From NCBI GenBank assembly GCA_025506515.1, contig CM046447.1, positions 85,928,748 to 85,992,747 on the forward strand: 64,000 nucleotides of DNA, given 5' to 3'. Under the pieces are notes generated by a model. It saw only the letters and a program-made list of their open reading frames with translations. It was not told where the DNA came from and did not search any database. Each line of letters starts with the position of its first letter. Within the stretch, counting starts at the first letter, position 1. The position numbers were made by a program, and so were the translations under genes. Source of the stretch: Flaveria trinervia. Taxonomy: Eukaryota; Streptophyta; Magnoliopsida; Asterales; Asteraceae. This document shows, one piece after another, positions 1 to 13,375 of this stretch.

Positions 1-2148
1 TTAATTGACCTCTATCATCCCAACATCACTATGACACTATATATATATGGGTAATTGGATGTTGCTTTCCAAAATCAATGCATCTTATAAAGATTTGTAT
101 GAAAAATCAGGTGATATATTATATAGCACTTTTTTAACAACATTAGTAAAAATCTTGTTAGTTTGATTTGTAAAAATCAATAAATAAGAAAGAATACATG
201 CAAACCGAAGGACTATAACTTCAAGTCATAATAATCTGACAAGTGACATGTACCGTATTAAATTACCCTCTAAATGTTTCTTACGTTGGGATTACTTACG
301 AATCATACAATAATGTTGTCACAATGCTTTTTAGACCTTATTCTCTTGCATAGACATACCTAAGATGTATACCATTTTATATAAAAACTGTAATAATTAT
401 CTCCATGTAGATTTCGAAGTACAAAGTGTATGTAAATGTAATTTATGTTACAAATCATAATCTTAATTAATCTACTTTCAAATTCATATTCTGATGTTAC
501 AAACTTTGACTTGGTTAACTATATAATATTCGGTAGCAGGAGATTTTAAATATTTCTCTAGCGATAATGGTCTCATGTTGAACTTAATAATTTGTTTAAA
601 GAAAATGGGCTTGACTGAAAATGGTGTGGTTAGAGAAGATGATGGATTGATGGGTAGTGAAAAATGAGTGCAGAAGAATTATCAGTGACAAACCATCTAT
701 CATAGGTCATTTACATCAAACGATTGTGACGTTAAAGTTTGTTGTATTTATAAATAAATAATATGTTATATGTCGTAAAGATTTCTTAAACTTCTTTTAT
801 AAATATCATTAGTAACAGCTCATTATACTATATATTATTCCTGTAGGTCGGTTCCTACACGAAGGTTTTAGAATTTTTTACAAATGACCCTTAAAATCTT
901 TTTTTTTTCTTATTGTTTAAACTTAGCTGGGGATGAACCATGCTCCTTAAGTATTAGGTAGGAATTGTGGATCAGTTTTTTTATTAAGGCTAAAATCGAC
1001 CTCTAATGCTCGTACTCTCGTTACTCTTAGTTATCAAAATATGGGCCAAATTTAATGTTGGGCTAATGTGGTTGGGCTTTGCAGTATGCTTACCTTTTAG
1101 CCCACATAATTAAGATCAGAGATGAAAAACTGTTCTTTAAACTGGTTTGGGTTGAATTAGATCGATAAAAAGTTGAAACCTAGTTGAGCTCAAATTGATT
1201 CGGTTTGGGTGGAACCGTTTTTTAGTTTAAGCCGGTTTTTAACTGTTTGGTTCAAGTTAAGCTGGTTGCAGTGAAGAAGATTGTAAACCATCTCTAACGT
1301 ATGGTTTTTGTTTTCTCCAAGCTGGTTTCGGTTGGTTTAGGTTTCGGTTCAATAATTGGTTTTTTGACCACTAATTATTGTTTTGTGTTATGCGTTCAAT
1401 TTCTTTTTTCTATAGGCTTTCGTATTTAATATTATGCAAAGGCCAATAATAATTTATGCTTTGGTGATTTTCTTAACTTTCACATTTATTATCATTTATC
1501 AATAATAGTTTCAATTGCAAAATTATCAAATATGTAAAACTATATTTCACTCGATTTTGCTCACAATAATAATTATTAATGAAATAAAAAAAACACACAA
1601 GCAGAATCAAACTAAAAATAAATACAAATCAAGTGTAAATTTATAATAATTATGTTACTAGTATTATCATTGATAATAAAATTGAAATTTGAAAGTATCA
1701 AACCATATATTTTATGGATAATTATCGACCAATAATATTAGCGTGGAATAAAATTTTTAGGAAAAAAAACGAAACTTGGATTTCTTTTCAAGACACGAAA
1801 TATTTGGACTTTTGGCATACTATGAACGAGCTATCAGTACGTGAGAATTAATATTGAATTTCCGAAGTAATATATTTTCTGTTTTAATTAACAAATAGTG
1901 ACGTCTTTGCCCGATATGACGAGAAATTAAGCTAAAAGAAAACGTAAGGAACGCAAAATTGAACCAAAATGTCGTGCATGTAGAAACAAAAAACTATGAC
2001 TTGCAAGATTATATAGTTGCTAAAATGAGCGGCAAGGGTACAAATTGAAATTAAAAGTAAAAGAAAAGTAAAAAATATATTATCTTTTAATACAACTCGG
2101 TTTTGAAAATATAAATAATATCAACAAGTCACGCTGCTATATTAGAAA
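1..2148. other. AT-rich intergenic DNA, no gene seen
   Basis: No open frame with protein-like composition and no RNA gene is visible. Around 1140-1370 there is a GGTTT/GGTTC-rich stretch (repeated GGTTTGGGT, CGGTTTGG) of the kind common in dispersed plant repeats, with no termini that I can define. Confidence 0.6.
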
Positions 2149-2716
2149 CTACCTTTAGTAATCTCGTGTATTATACGGGTTGAGTAAAGAAAATATTAAA
2201 TAAAATAAAAATTATTAATTATAAAATAATAAATTAAAACATGATATGATTGGAATTATATATGAGTAACAACTATTAGTAATAAAAAAATACTATGAAA
2301 ATTTATTTTATTATTTTTTTCAAAGATAAATTAAATATTTTGTTTTAAAATAATGTTTTAAAAATTTTTTATTTTTAAAATTTTCTTACTATAACTCCTT
2401 ATTTTTATTATTTTTGTTTAATAAAAAATTTACTTTAAAAAACAATTTTGAAATATTACATAAAGTAGTTTTATTTGTTTTGAAAAAAAATCATTTTCTA
2501 AAAAACTATCTCTATAGAAATAACATTAATAATAAAGTTATCTTCTTATTTTATTAAAAAGCTAATTATATTATAATGTTAAAATAAATAGATAATATTA
2601 TTAGTAATAATTAATATGGTTATTTAATACGAGAGAGAAACGTGAAAAGTTTGATGAGAACGAATATGGTGGTAACAAGTGGCACACCAATTTATTTTTT
2701 TATTATAGTAGAAAGA
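2149..2716 (-). mobile_element. Non-autonomous Helitron, family 1, reverse copy
   Basis: Read on the minus strand it starts TCTTTCTACTATAATA after an A and ends with a hairpin (CCCGTAT..ATACACGAG) followed about 12 nt later by GTAG and a T. GTAG replaces the canonical CTAG/CTRR. The 5' region (GTGCCACTTGTTACCAC, TTCTCATCAAA, CTCTCTCGTATTAAATAA) matches the copies at 8829 and 19840 in the same order, which fixes both ends. No Rep/helicase ORF is present, so it depends on an autonomous relative. Helitrons insert between A and T without target duplication; the flanking bases agree. Length 568 bp. Confidence 0.75.
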
Positions 2717-2815
2717 TTTAAGAAAAGATGTATTTTAATACCATAACAAAAAGATATATAAATCTATATAAACTCATCATAAAATTAAAATAATATTATT
2801 AATTATATAATGTAA

Positions 2816-3220
2816 TCTATACTAATAAAATAAAATAACTATCAAAGGCATGACTATTTCTAACACGTACATATAAAATTTATAATTTTTGGTAAAGATC
2901 TTGACTTCAAAAATCATCCTTAATAACGTTATTTAATAATATATTAATCATAATTTCTTTCTAGAAATAAATAGGTTTAACTAAAAACTATAATTAGACT
3001 TAATTATGTTAAGATATAATTTAATTTGTAGCTAATTATCATCAAAATTAAAAAAATTTAAAATGTATATAAAGAGGTTCAAGTCTCTTATATTATTATT
3101 TATAATTTAAATATGTTTGTTATATATAATACTTTCATTGATAATGTTAATTATAACATATATTAGATTATATATATATTTTTTATTTCAACTCGTGTAA
3201 CACATAGGTAATTAACCTAA
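2816..3220 (+). mobile_element. Short non-autonomous Helitron, family 2
   Basis: Begins TCTATACTAATAAAA after an A and ends with a degenerate hairpin (CTCGTGTAACACATAG), then AATTAACCTAA before a T. The 3' terminus is close to the end at 16182 (AACCTAG), so these two form a subfamily distinct from 8829/19840. No coding capacity. The ends are inferred from terminal consensus only. Confidence 0.55.
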
Positions 3221-6200
3221 TAGGTTAATATGTATAAACAAGTTTTATTTACCTAATAGTGACCGAGTACATTTGTAAAAAAACCTAGAGAAGTAAGGTT
3301 CATAAGACTCCTTATTAATAGTAATTTAATTTGAGTATGTGTAGATTTGAAAACACGTAAATGTGGTTGTGATATAATTGGTTGACATGTACAATCAAGA
3401 TTATCAATTTTCAGTGTACCGACCGGACATGTAATTGTAGTGTTTACTTGTGACATATTCAGCCTCTAACATAAGTATGATACAATAAAATACTTTATGT
3501 ATAGATGTACATAATATATATTATTATAGTAGAGCATTGATTATATTACACTTATGATTTAATACAATATCGCATCTCATAAAATGTTCGTAAGAGAATA
3601 CATTTTTTGATTGTAACGTCATCTATGTTTTTTTCGAAAAATTTGGATTGTAAAATATTACATAAGCGTATAGCTAGTATTAGTTAAACAAAATTACAAA
3701 TAAAACCGTCGTTTATGTAGAATAACTTAATCCTAGTAAATAAAAATTCTGGACGAGAAAAATAAATAATAGTAGAAACTTTTGTTGTGCAAACGTAAAT
3801 GATATTAGATTTCATTTTATTTGGCATCGATGATTAGTGATAACAGTAAGAAAAGATAATGACAGGTAAATTTAATAAATTTGATAAAACTAAAAATTCA
3901 TACCAAAAGTATGGACCAAAAGAATTAAGCTAAATTATAAACGTTGTCAATTTTTCAAAAGTTCATAGAACTTTTAACTTATAAGGAGAGAGCAAAATTC
4001 TACGTTACCTATTTTACCATAAACAAAAAGAAGAGATACGTGTTAGCTCAAATATTTTCCTATGCTTGCTGTAAAATTTCAATTTTTATTTAGTCCTCTG
4101 TGTGTTTATAAAATGTCACATTCCTGCAAGAAGCGCTAAAAAATTTAAGAACTTTGTAAAATTTCAAAATTTTAAAAGTGAACCTCCTTTTTAGCCTTAG
4201 GAGCAGTTTGATAGAAATTATTTTATTAGGAGATAATTTTGCTATTTACCTTATTATTAATTCAAGATAAAATGAACAGTTAAATTGTTTGTTAACATAA
4301 AATAATGGTCATATTCATTGATAAGTATTTGCATATAAACACTTAAGCATCAATTTGTTCAAATCACAAGAACAACCTCCTATACAAAACATAAGGTAAG
4401 ACTAGCTCTTGAAACTTATGCAGATAGGAATCTAAGTCAAACACTGATGACTCAAAGGTGAGTACATGTATTAATCAAGGAATGCACTATATGAAACATT
4501 GTGGCATGATCCTAGCAATCGTAAAACATGTTGTATTCATCCGATATGATATACTTATGAGTGAAGACACTAATTCGTATACACATATTGTCTTACCAAT
4601 GAATATAGTATCTTCACTAGTGATCAAATTCCAACATGCCATGTATACGTGTTAATGGCGAAAATACAATAGCGTAAGAAGAATTGTCATCAGTAAAATC
4701 GAACGGTTAAAATTGTTTCCTATTTTTTAAATATATTTCAAAGTCTTAGTGATTCTCTTTTTAACTTAACCATATATAATAATAGACTTTAAACTTTTGT
4801 TGATGTCCTTTGACATACAGCCATAGAAGAGTAATGTTAAATGACCACAAATAGTTGAAAGCAACAAAACCCCCACACCCACTTTCAAATATAAACATAA
4901 GCGTTAAAAGAATTCAATGCATGTTATGGTTGGAAGATCCAATATAATATCTTAGATTTGAATTACTAGTTGTATACAACTTGTGGATAAAAGCTAGAAA
5001 ACAACTAAACCTATAGACCACAACAAAAAGTTAGGACCATTTCTGACATATCCCACTACTCTTGGTTATTGTAACGTTTTGTCAATCAAAAGTCTCTATG
5101 TATCGTAACAAAATAAACTTCCCTATTTTACAGTTTTTGTAACATAACAATCACTTTTAATATACTAAATAGCCATGGAACAAGGCATGCAGTGGACACC
5201 AAGTGAGTCCAATGACAACAATGCGTATAGCATTTATCTATGGCGAGTTGAAGATCGTTTTGGCATTTCATTCTTTTGTACGTCACTATAGCTAACCCTG
5301 TTATATGGGCCGGAGAACATTTCTGTTGGTTAAAACCGTCACTACCACTCGGTAATAAGACCGTGGTTGTAGGCAAAGAGACTACGTACTCCAAGTCCAC
5401 CATCCTTATTGGATTCTAGAACGGATTTTCAAACGACCTTGGATCTATTTTATCTACTGTTTTGTACTAGCATCAAGGTAAAACTATAAGTTATAGCAAA
5501 ATATGAAAAAAAAGTATCAAACAAATGGTTAAGAGGAAATGGTTTTTTTGAAAAACCATTTCTCTTGATATATAAACGTAAACTTAGCAATATATATCGG
5601 ATACAAATATAAAATTACGTAATTACAATAGTTGGGTATTTAAAATTAGTATGAGAAACTTGATTAATACTTTTGTGACATGCATATGAAACAAAGATTC
5701 GTTACACAAGAAATAATATATAAAAACTATTATATAGTTGGTTTTTGCTTTTGTTTTTAAGCAGTCTATTTGGATTCTAACTAATGTTTTAAGGTGATAA
5801 GATGGTGGGAATAGTGGCTAATGACACTCACAAGAAGACAAATTGTAGACACTTGGTAATCCAAATTGAAACTCGGGATTCCCATTAAACCCCTAATGCT
5901 CGTTTCTATACTTGTCCATGTTAGTTGGCTTCAAGAGATTTGAGTCACTTCGTTATTGTTGTCTGACTAATATTACTGCGTATTTACTTATTTATTTGGT
6001 ATTCTACTGGTGTTTGATGTATTACACATAATAGTTCGTATAAACATATTACATAATAAAGCCTATTACACTTTACATAAATGTAACAAAATTTATACGT
6101 CGTATTTGCATCTACAACAATCAAACAAAACAATAATCAATTTTGGCTAAGATTACGTGATTGTTATAAATTTCTCAATATATATTTTGTGGCTACTCAT

Positions 6201-7027
6201 GTCTGTCTTATGTGCATTGACGGAGATTAACGCACTAGTCTAAGATAATACATGTCAAGGTGTTATGGTTTTGTGAAAAAAAATTATATAAGGTACATTC
6301 TTGCTAACTAAGAAGAGATCGACCATAGTGTCTTTTAGTTTTACGAAATGGATCAAACATGTACGAAGGTCTTCTTTTGTCATATTTTATTCCAAGTCGA
6401 TCACTGGACATCTAAATAAAATGAATCAAATAAAAAGTTTATTTTATAGCTAAAATAAAATAAAGTAAATGTGACTGGCTTTTGGTCACAATTGAATGTT
6501 TAATAACATTTAAAAACGATATTTTTTTTAATGGAGAAAAAGTTATGTACCGTAAACTTGGCTCAAGAACCGACTTCAAATATTTACTCAACAACATTTC
6601 TAGCAATTGTGTACTTATAATGGTTATGAATTTTTAATAACTTTTCCATACCGTTTCTTATATATTTTTTTGGAATTATATAATATTTGTAATAGTTATC
6701 TTATACTATAACAAGATTATTAAAATAACTTAAAGAGTTTAAAGAGAATTGTAAAAAGAGATAAGAAAAAATATATAACTTTTGATTTATTCAAGATGCT
6801 GCATCTTTTTTATTGTTATGGAGGTAGTATTAATACTACAAATACATGTACTTTAGGTAATTATTTAGGAGTCAACTAGTAAATAATTTTACTCTTTAGG
6901 TTTTGAAAAATCACATCCAATAATTTATGATATTTCATGACAATATTAAAATATTTCAAGTTTTGATTCGGGGAAACGGTTTTGTCAATCCGACAGTTCC
7001 GTTTGTGTAATCGCGTTTTGGGTTTCT
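3221..7027. other. AT-rich intergenic DNA, no recognisable gene
   Basis: Apart from A/T runs I see no ordered feature. The longest frame with mixed composition is minus 5403-5128 (91 codons, Cys-rich C-terminal half); I recognise no domain in it, it has no visible promoter or neighbour, and I do not call it a gene. Its base composition is slightly richer in GC than its flanks, so it may be a very old transposon fragment. Confidence 0.5.
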
Positions 7028-7160
7028 CTGATTTTTCGTAATTGAGAATTAAACCAATTGCCAAACCATATAGGTATGTATAACTGATTTCCAAGTTATT
7101 TGGTTCAAGTTTATCCTTAATCGGTGTTGGCTCAATTTGATTTGGGTTTAGTTAAATCGA
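7028..7160. repeat. Dispersed GGGTT-rich repeat, copy 1
   Basis: Contains AAACCATATAGGTATGTATAA then AAGTTATTTGGTTCAAG and GGTTTAGTTAAATCGAG. The same order of motifs (ATATGTATAA, GTTATTTGGTTCAGG, GGTTAAG) recurs at 7400-7545 and in part at 8650-8740, so the three are diverged copies of one repeat. No termini are visible. Confidence 0.5.
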
Positions 7161-7399
7161 GTAGAAAATAATGAAACCCTAAATAAGAATTTCTGTTTTG
7201 AATTGAATTTTAAGTAGATTTAGAAATCGTAACTTGTTTTTGTGTTAGTTATTTTATTTTTTGTGTTAAAAGCAATGAAGCCTTAAATTGTAAGGCATAT
7301 AGTCATTGAAATGTGTGTGAAACCATGGATATAAACTACACATAAGATTCACAAATCACATCTTTATAACCATAGTTTTTAAAAGGAAAATAGGGTGTC

Positions 7400-7545
7400 A
7401 TTCGGGTTTCGTAGTTGGGTTTCGGGTTTCTTTTGTTTTTGTCATTAAATTAAATACCAAATTGTATAAATATGTATAATGATATTCGGGTTATTTGGTT
7501 CAGGTTGAATTAGATTTTGGTTAAGGGTAGGGTGATAGTAAAAAT
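7400..7545. repeat. Dispersed GGGTT-rich repeat, copy 2
   Basis: Holds TTCGGGTTTC repeats, AAATATGTATAATGATATT, then CGGGTTATTTGGTTCAGG and TTTTGGTTAAGGG. Diverged from the copies at 7028 and 8650. Confidence 0.5.
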
Positions 7546-8649
7546 TGTATTTAATCTAAAAAGACTAAGAAAGATTAAGAGCTTAAATGTATCCTTGTAT
7601 TGTTTTATATGATATAACACTTTGGTCATTGTATCAAATATATCATCTTATTTTGTATACTACGTTCACTGTTATAAATATTAATTTATTATGTTGTCAT
7701 ATATTGTTCATTATTTGTTATATGTATTCATTCTTATGTTGTACGTTTAAAATATTCTATTTTATTTTTATCATTATTTTATAATTATATAAATTGTTAT
7801 TTATTATTGTGTTTAATAGCTACATAACACAGTGATGTTATTTCCCAATGTATATTTTTCTACAACTCATAATATTCAAAATATAATAATGTGTTGTATT
7901 TGATATTGTTTTTATAGCTCATTTAAACTTATTGTTATTACTATTATGTTTTATAGTTAAAAGTACACTTTGATTTTATTTCACCAGTTTATTTTTAAAT
8001 ATTAAGTTTATATAGAGTATATAAACTTGTTGTTATATGTTATTGTATTTTACAATTAAAAGTACACAATCATTTTATTTCACCATTGTAGTTTACAAAA
8101 CTTATAGTGTTTAAGATAATATAATGATAATAAAAAAACACAATGAGATATTTTATCATTGTGTATTATGTTTTATATTATTTTATGTTATTTTGTTATT
8201 GTTTTTGTAATGGATTGATTAATTAATTATTGATTTATCATTATGTTTTACATACAAGAAATACCAACAATGTAAATTTTTAGAATTTATTACTTTAAAA
8301 AGACACATATATAACAAAAATACATAATATACTACACTAAATACACAATGACAAGTATAAATCATATGAGCTTAAAAATGTAAAAAGAATTATTGTCTTC
8401 TTATATAACGATAGTGTATTCGTTTTAGAGATAAAAAACACTCGTTTTTTTATGGTGTAAAATTTATAAAAAAAAGTGATATCGAATATAAAAGTTATAA
8501 ACGTTTAAAAAATAAGAAAACTTCAAAAAAATCAATATACAATTTTAACAAACTTTTTTGCTAGACTTCAATCTCATCCACTGATAATAATATTGATGGT
8601 GGAGATTAATTGTTACATTTTTATCTAAATATTGAATCATATAAATATA

Positions 8650-8740
8650 CGAAACGGTTTTCGGGTTATTTGATCGGGTTAAATTGGGTTTGGGTTAGGG
8701 TTAGGGTTAGGGTTAGTTACGTTTGGGTTTAGTAAAGAAA
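8650..8740. repeat. Dispersed GGGTT-rich repeat, copy 3
   Basis: CGGGTTATTTGATCGGGTT followed by an expanded GGGTTA run. Same family as 7028 and 7400. The hexamer run at 8692-8715 lies inside it. Confidence 0.45.
8692..8715 (+). repeat. Four GGGTTA hexamers, telomere-like
   Basis: Four perfect head-to-tail GGGTTA units. This is the TTAGGG hexamer, not the usual plant heptamer TTTAGGG, and it sits inside a degenerate GGGTT-rich repeat, so local slippage is the simplest origin. Confidence 0.8.
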
Positions 8741-8783
8741 CACACCCCTATAGTACAATACTTATCCAAGCTTATAAATCTTA

Positions 8784-8828
8784 TCTTACTACTCTAATCT
8801 TACTACTCTAATCTTACTTCTTATCTTA
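8784..8828 (+). repeat. Reiterated Helitron 5' terminus
   Basis: TCTTACTACTCTAA occurs at 8784-8797 and 8798-8811, followed by a degenerate unit (TCTTACTTCTTATCT), directly before the Helitron start TCTTACTACTCTAATA at 8829. The element's own first 14 bases are thus repeated upstream of it. Confidence 0.7.
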
Positions 8829-9376
8829 TCTTACTACTCTAATAAAATGGTAAATAAGAGTGCCACGTGTCAGCATCACAATTATTCTCATCAAAATTTT
8901 CCCTTCTCTTTGTCCTATTAAATAATTACCTTAAGTACTAATTATATAATTTTAATACATTTTATTATATATAATAAAGAAATAAAGAAATCTATTTATT
9001 AAGATTATTTCTAAATAAATTGATATTTTTAATAAGTCAATTTTTTAAAACAAAAATTAATAAAATTTGGGTCATATCTATTATTTATAGTTTTAAAAAT
9101 TAATAGAAATCTATTATTTTTTTAAAACAAAAATTATTTATAGTTGTAATAAGAAAATTTTTAAAAATGATATTTTTATACGGTTTGTTTTAGAATAAAA
9201 TGTTTATTTTTTAAATTAATTTGAAAAAGTTGATATCATTATTTATTATTTATAGTCACTTCTAATACGTAATTTCAGTCATATCATATATTAAAATATT
9301 ATTTTATAATTAATATAAATGTTATATTAATATTTACTTATTCAACCCGTGTAATGCACGATTTTACTAAAGCTAG
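8829..9376 (+). mobile_element. Non-autonomous Helitron, family 1
   Basis: Starts TCTTACTACTCTAATA after A8828. It ends with hairpin CCGTGTAATGCACG and then CTAG (9373-9376) before a T. Length 548 bp. The left part (GTGCCACGTGTCAGCATCAC, TTCTCATCAAAATTTT, CCTATTAAATAAT) aligns in order with 19840-20395 and with the reverse copy 2149-2716. No ORF. Its true 5' end could also be one of the reiterated termini just upstream. Confidence 0.8.
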
Positions 9377-9540
9377 TAAAGTATAAAAGACTAAAACTAA
9401 TCTCCTATCCAATCCTATACCAAGATACCCGTTTCAAATATTTTGGGTTTTGAGTTTACCGACTGCATACATTTTCTTTTGCCATTCTTAGAGTATATTA
9501 TTAAGTAATTGTAATTATCGTTTATATCATTGTACACTGA

Positions 9541-9642
9541 TAATATTGGTAATTGTCTCATACTGTAATTTTTAGGATTAAATTATTGCAATAATATTGG
9601 TAATTGTCTCATACTATAATTTTTAGGTTAAAATTATTGCAA
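9541..9642 (+). repeat. 51-bp tandem duplication
   Basis: The unit beginning TAATATTGGTAATTGTCTCA occurs at 9541 and again at 9592 with a few substitutions. No coding content. Confidence 0.75.
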
Positions 9643-10681
9643 GTGAAAAGCCAACGGATATATTATATGAGAGAGGAAAAAAAATAATGTTACGAAAAAA
9701 CATGGTATTAGTAATTATCAAATTTTATTTAGCAAATAGGTAACGACATACATGAAAATACAAATTTTACAATTAAGTGGATCCTGATTGAAATTTTGGG
9801 AATTGGGAAAACTTGGCTTTAATGTATATATGATACCCCAAAAACAATTTAGAAACTATTTTTTATTGTTGTCGTCATGACAAATGTTATTATCGATGTA
9901 TTGGTGAGCTAAACACTACGTGCCCTCTAAGCATAATCCATAATCAATATCTTTAGATATTAGAAACCTATTGTTTATAAGTTATATAAACTGATGTGGA
10001 CTAACTTATATCCTTAATTCTATATTTATTGTAAATCAACAATCATGTTAGCTAACAACAATTTACAAGTAAAATACAATATAAACTTGATAAATGTTTA
10101 TCAAATGAACAACTTCACATAAGGATGAGTATGAGTTAGTTCAGTTTTTGTATGGTTTAAAATGAACGTGTAAACAAAGTTTTAGTTTTTTTGTTTCTAT
10201 AACCTATCGGTATCGTTTATTAAAAATAATGGTTTTGCTAACTCAGTTATTGAGAAATATAGCCAGGTTAAAGCATGAGTTCAATGTCGGCTTCGGATGT
10301 GTGTGTATTTACACTAATTTTACTAATCAAATTCAATTATGTCTTAAATGAAATAAATTATTAACAATTATATGTTATATAAACATTAAAAGAAAATTTT
10401 TACCATGTTACGTATTATTAGTAAATATATAAAAGTTGACTTCATTCTCCGTCTATTTAGTTTTTTTATACATATATAACCTTAGCCGAATTATGAAAAT
10501 GAGTTTAAAGAAAATCAAAACGAAATCATAAGTGTCTCATCAGGTTATTTTAGTCATAGTTAGTTCATTGTTTATATGGTTTTGCTCTTCCCTAATACCT
10601 TTACAAACAAATAATCTTCTTCAACAACATTATAACAGATTGTTAGGAAAAAAAATACTTAATTAATTTTCTAGTAAATAA
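9643..10681. other. AT-rich intergenic DNA, nothing recognised
   Basis: No protein-like frame, repeat boundary or RNA gene is visible. Confidence 0.5.
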
Positions 10682-13225
10682 CTAGACTAAAAACCCGTGT
10701 AATACACGAGTTCAATCATTAAAAGTTGCTTTAATTAAAAAGTTCGTAAGTCATAATATTATTGTTAATATTTTGTCTATCGATTTTTATGATTATTATT
10801 TCAAATCCATTTATGTATGATATTAGCAAAAAAAATTATCATTGCTTATAAGTCTAAATAATGTATAATATGAATTAAATAACGTATAAATAAGAACTTT
10901 AGGTAATAATGAATTGTATTAAACATTAAAAACATCTATAAACATCCAAAAACTTCTTTGTGTAATATTGATGTTTTTGTAATTTTACCATTATTATCTA
11001 ATATTAATAATTTTATTTCATGTCTACTTGTAACTCGAGATAATACAACATAGATATTGAATCGGTGCCAGGGACCAAACATGCAATGGTTACACAAAAG
11101 TTTAGACTATCTTTGTGATTTTTAAAGTTTAGGGGCCAAACATGCAATTTGTTTAAACCACATGAACCATTTATGTAATTTTCTCTTTTTGTTGACCAAA
11201 AACATTAATCAATTTCACGCTTACATCAATTAAAACTAAATCAAAGTTTCATGATTTCATAAACAAAAACATAAATTAGTCAAATTGATGTTAAAAAACC
11301 AAAATACTAAAGTTTATATTAAAATCAAAATTAAATCGTTAAATCGTACGGATTTGTAGAAAAGCTTTTGTGATTTAAAACTTAGGGTGTGAATGATGTT
11401 AAATAGATCAATAAAGACGTAAAGGAAGCAGTGAGTTGAACTTAAAACATAACGTGATTTGAGGTAAATCAAAACCATGATATGTTTGTAAATTGAAAAT
11501 GATATGAAATGATTTATCTTTTTATTTGAAAGTCTATATCATGATTTGAGATAATCAAACCCCTAAATTGATTATTTGAGACACTTGATTTGATAATATA
11601 TATAAAATCAGTTTGAAATAGAAGTTGCATATAGAGTTTATTTTCCTTTGCATAAGACGAGTGAATTATTCCACACTTTAATTACTTGTTTGAATAAGCA
11701 AGAATCGAATACAGTTCAATTCATAATTTTAATATATAACATGTAAACACTCATTATATTATCTGTTTGTTTTTATAAAGTCAACTTGTTTTTGGGTGGA
11801 AAAAAACAGTCAACTATAACTTGCAAAATTTTTTCAAGGTTTTATTTTAAAACAATCACAATATCCTTTGAAATGAGTTTTTTTTTCAAAGTAGAATTGG
11901 TAGAAATATAATTTAACAAAATGAGTCTTTTAAAAAAATATTTACCAAAATGGTTTTTACTAAAAAGTTAAATTTCATAATATAATTGGATAAAAATATT
12001 TTTATTTTTACTAATTTTATTTATATAAATATAAAAGGGTAAAGTCTCAATAAAATAAAAATCAATTACCATCTTTCATGATTTTGAAAAATATTTTATA
12101 ATTCTTTTTATGAATGCTTTTTTTTCAGTAATGTTTTCTCATAAAAAAATTAATGCTCTTTCATCAATATTTTTAACGTCTACTTATGGAGTACTTGTGA
12201 TTATATAAAAAGATGTTTTTTTGAAAGTAATTTGGTTTATGTAATTTTTTTAAAAATAACAATATATTAAATATAATTGTTTTAAACATAAATTTATATA
12301 TAGTAACAATGATTTATATAAGTATATACACAAAAGATAAAAATAAACATCATATACATGCAACGTTAGTTTCGCCTTGCAAGCCTACTCGATCTCGGCA
12401 TATGAAACTCGGGCTTAAAACCATTTATTAAATGAGTTGTAAAATGAGTTCGAGCTTGTTTAAGCTAAGTTTAAGTAGAGTTTTTAGTGAGTCGGTCTCG
12501 AGTATCTCACGAGATAGTGTAACTCGTTTCTCCCCTAATTGTTGCTGGAAGTTTATTAGCAACATACGTATAATCGGTAATTGAGGATTACATTTATAAT
12601 TCGTAAAATAAAATAAAAATATATCATTAACTTTTTTGTTTTGTCATGATATTTATATAAAATATTTTTAATGAATGCATTTTGGTTAAAAATAGTTTTT
12701 TTTGTTATATCTTTTAAGATACTTAAAAACATTTTCACAAAATAAATATTTTTAAAAAGAATAAAAAAACAAATGTGCCTACTTTTATGTGAAATTGAAA
12801 CAAAATTATAGTAAAAATGTAAAAGTACGATTTAAAATTAAGTCTGAGTAAATTAAAAGAAACCAAAACGTTTTAGAAAAACTTTTTGTTCTTAATACGG
12901 CATATAAACCAATTGGTTTATAAATTTATTAACTTTTGTACTTGAATAATTTTAAATAATATTATTTTAAAGTGAAATAATTTTAATCAATAATATTATA
13001 TTGAGAAAATAACACTTTTTAACACATATTATGGTAAATAAATATTCTATATACACTATTTAAGAAAATTAATAACTCACTTGGTAATTATAGTAATAGT
13101 TAATTGTATTCAAATGAATTACGACTAATAATAAGGATATATACATTTTTAGGTGGAAAACTAAAATAATAAAGACTTAAGAAAACGACACGTGACACTA
13201 AAGATATTGTTTTATTAATAAGTAT
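10682..13225 (-). mobile_element. Possible Helitron, reverse orientation, 5' end uncertain
   Basis: The minus-strand 3' terminus is good: hairpin CTCGTGTATTACACGGG, then TTTTTAGT, then CTAG at 10685-10682 and a T. The 5' end is a guess: near 13225 the minus strand reads ACTTATTAATAAAACAATATC followed by GTGTCACGTGTC, resembling the start of family members. The 2.5-kb interior is AT-rich without a Rep/helicase frame and contains a direct repeat of 'accaaacatgcaat' type sequence near 11069 and 11133. Only the 3' end is well supported. Confidence 0.35.
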
Positions 13226-13228
13226 ATA

Positions 13229-13375
13229 TTTATAAAAATAGATCGTAAATAAGTCATATATATATATTCCTCTAGATATTAATCCAATATTAATTAATTT
13301 CTAGTAAATAATTTATAAAAATAGATTGTAAATAAGTCATATATATAGATTCCTCTAGATATTAATCCAATATTA
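13229..13375 (+). repeat. 83-bp tandem duplication
   Basis: TTTATAAAAATAGATCGTAA at 13229 recurs as TTTATAAAAATAGATTGTAA at 13312. Both are followed by AAGTCATATATATA and TCCTCTAGATATTAATCC. Two nearly identical units. Confidence 0.75.

Noticed and set aside
1020..1380. Promoter or gene remnant in the GGTTTGGGT-rich stretch
   Set aside because: Only degenerate repeats of a kind scattered through plant genomes; no frame or ends.
3060..3100. tRNA-like GGTTCAAGTC
   Set aside because: No acceptor stem or anticodon arm can be built around it.
5128..5403. 91-codon minus-strand frame as a host gene
   Set aside because: No recognised domain, no intron or promoter context, AT-rich flanks; kept only as a remark.
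7587..7784. Hydrophobic 65-codon frame
   Set aside because: Leu/Ile/Tyr/Phe content is what T-rich DNA gives by chance; no start context or homology.
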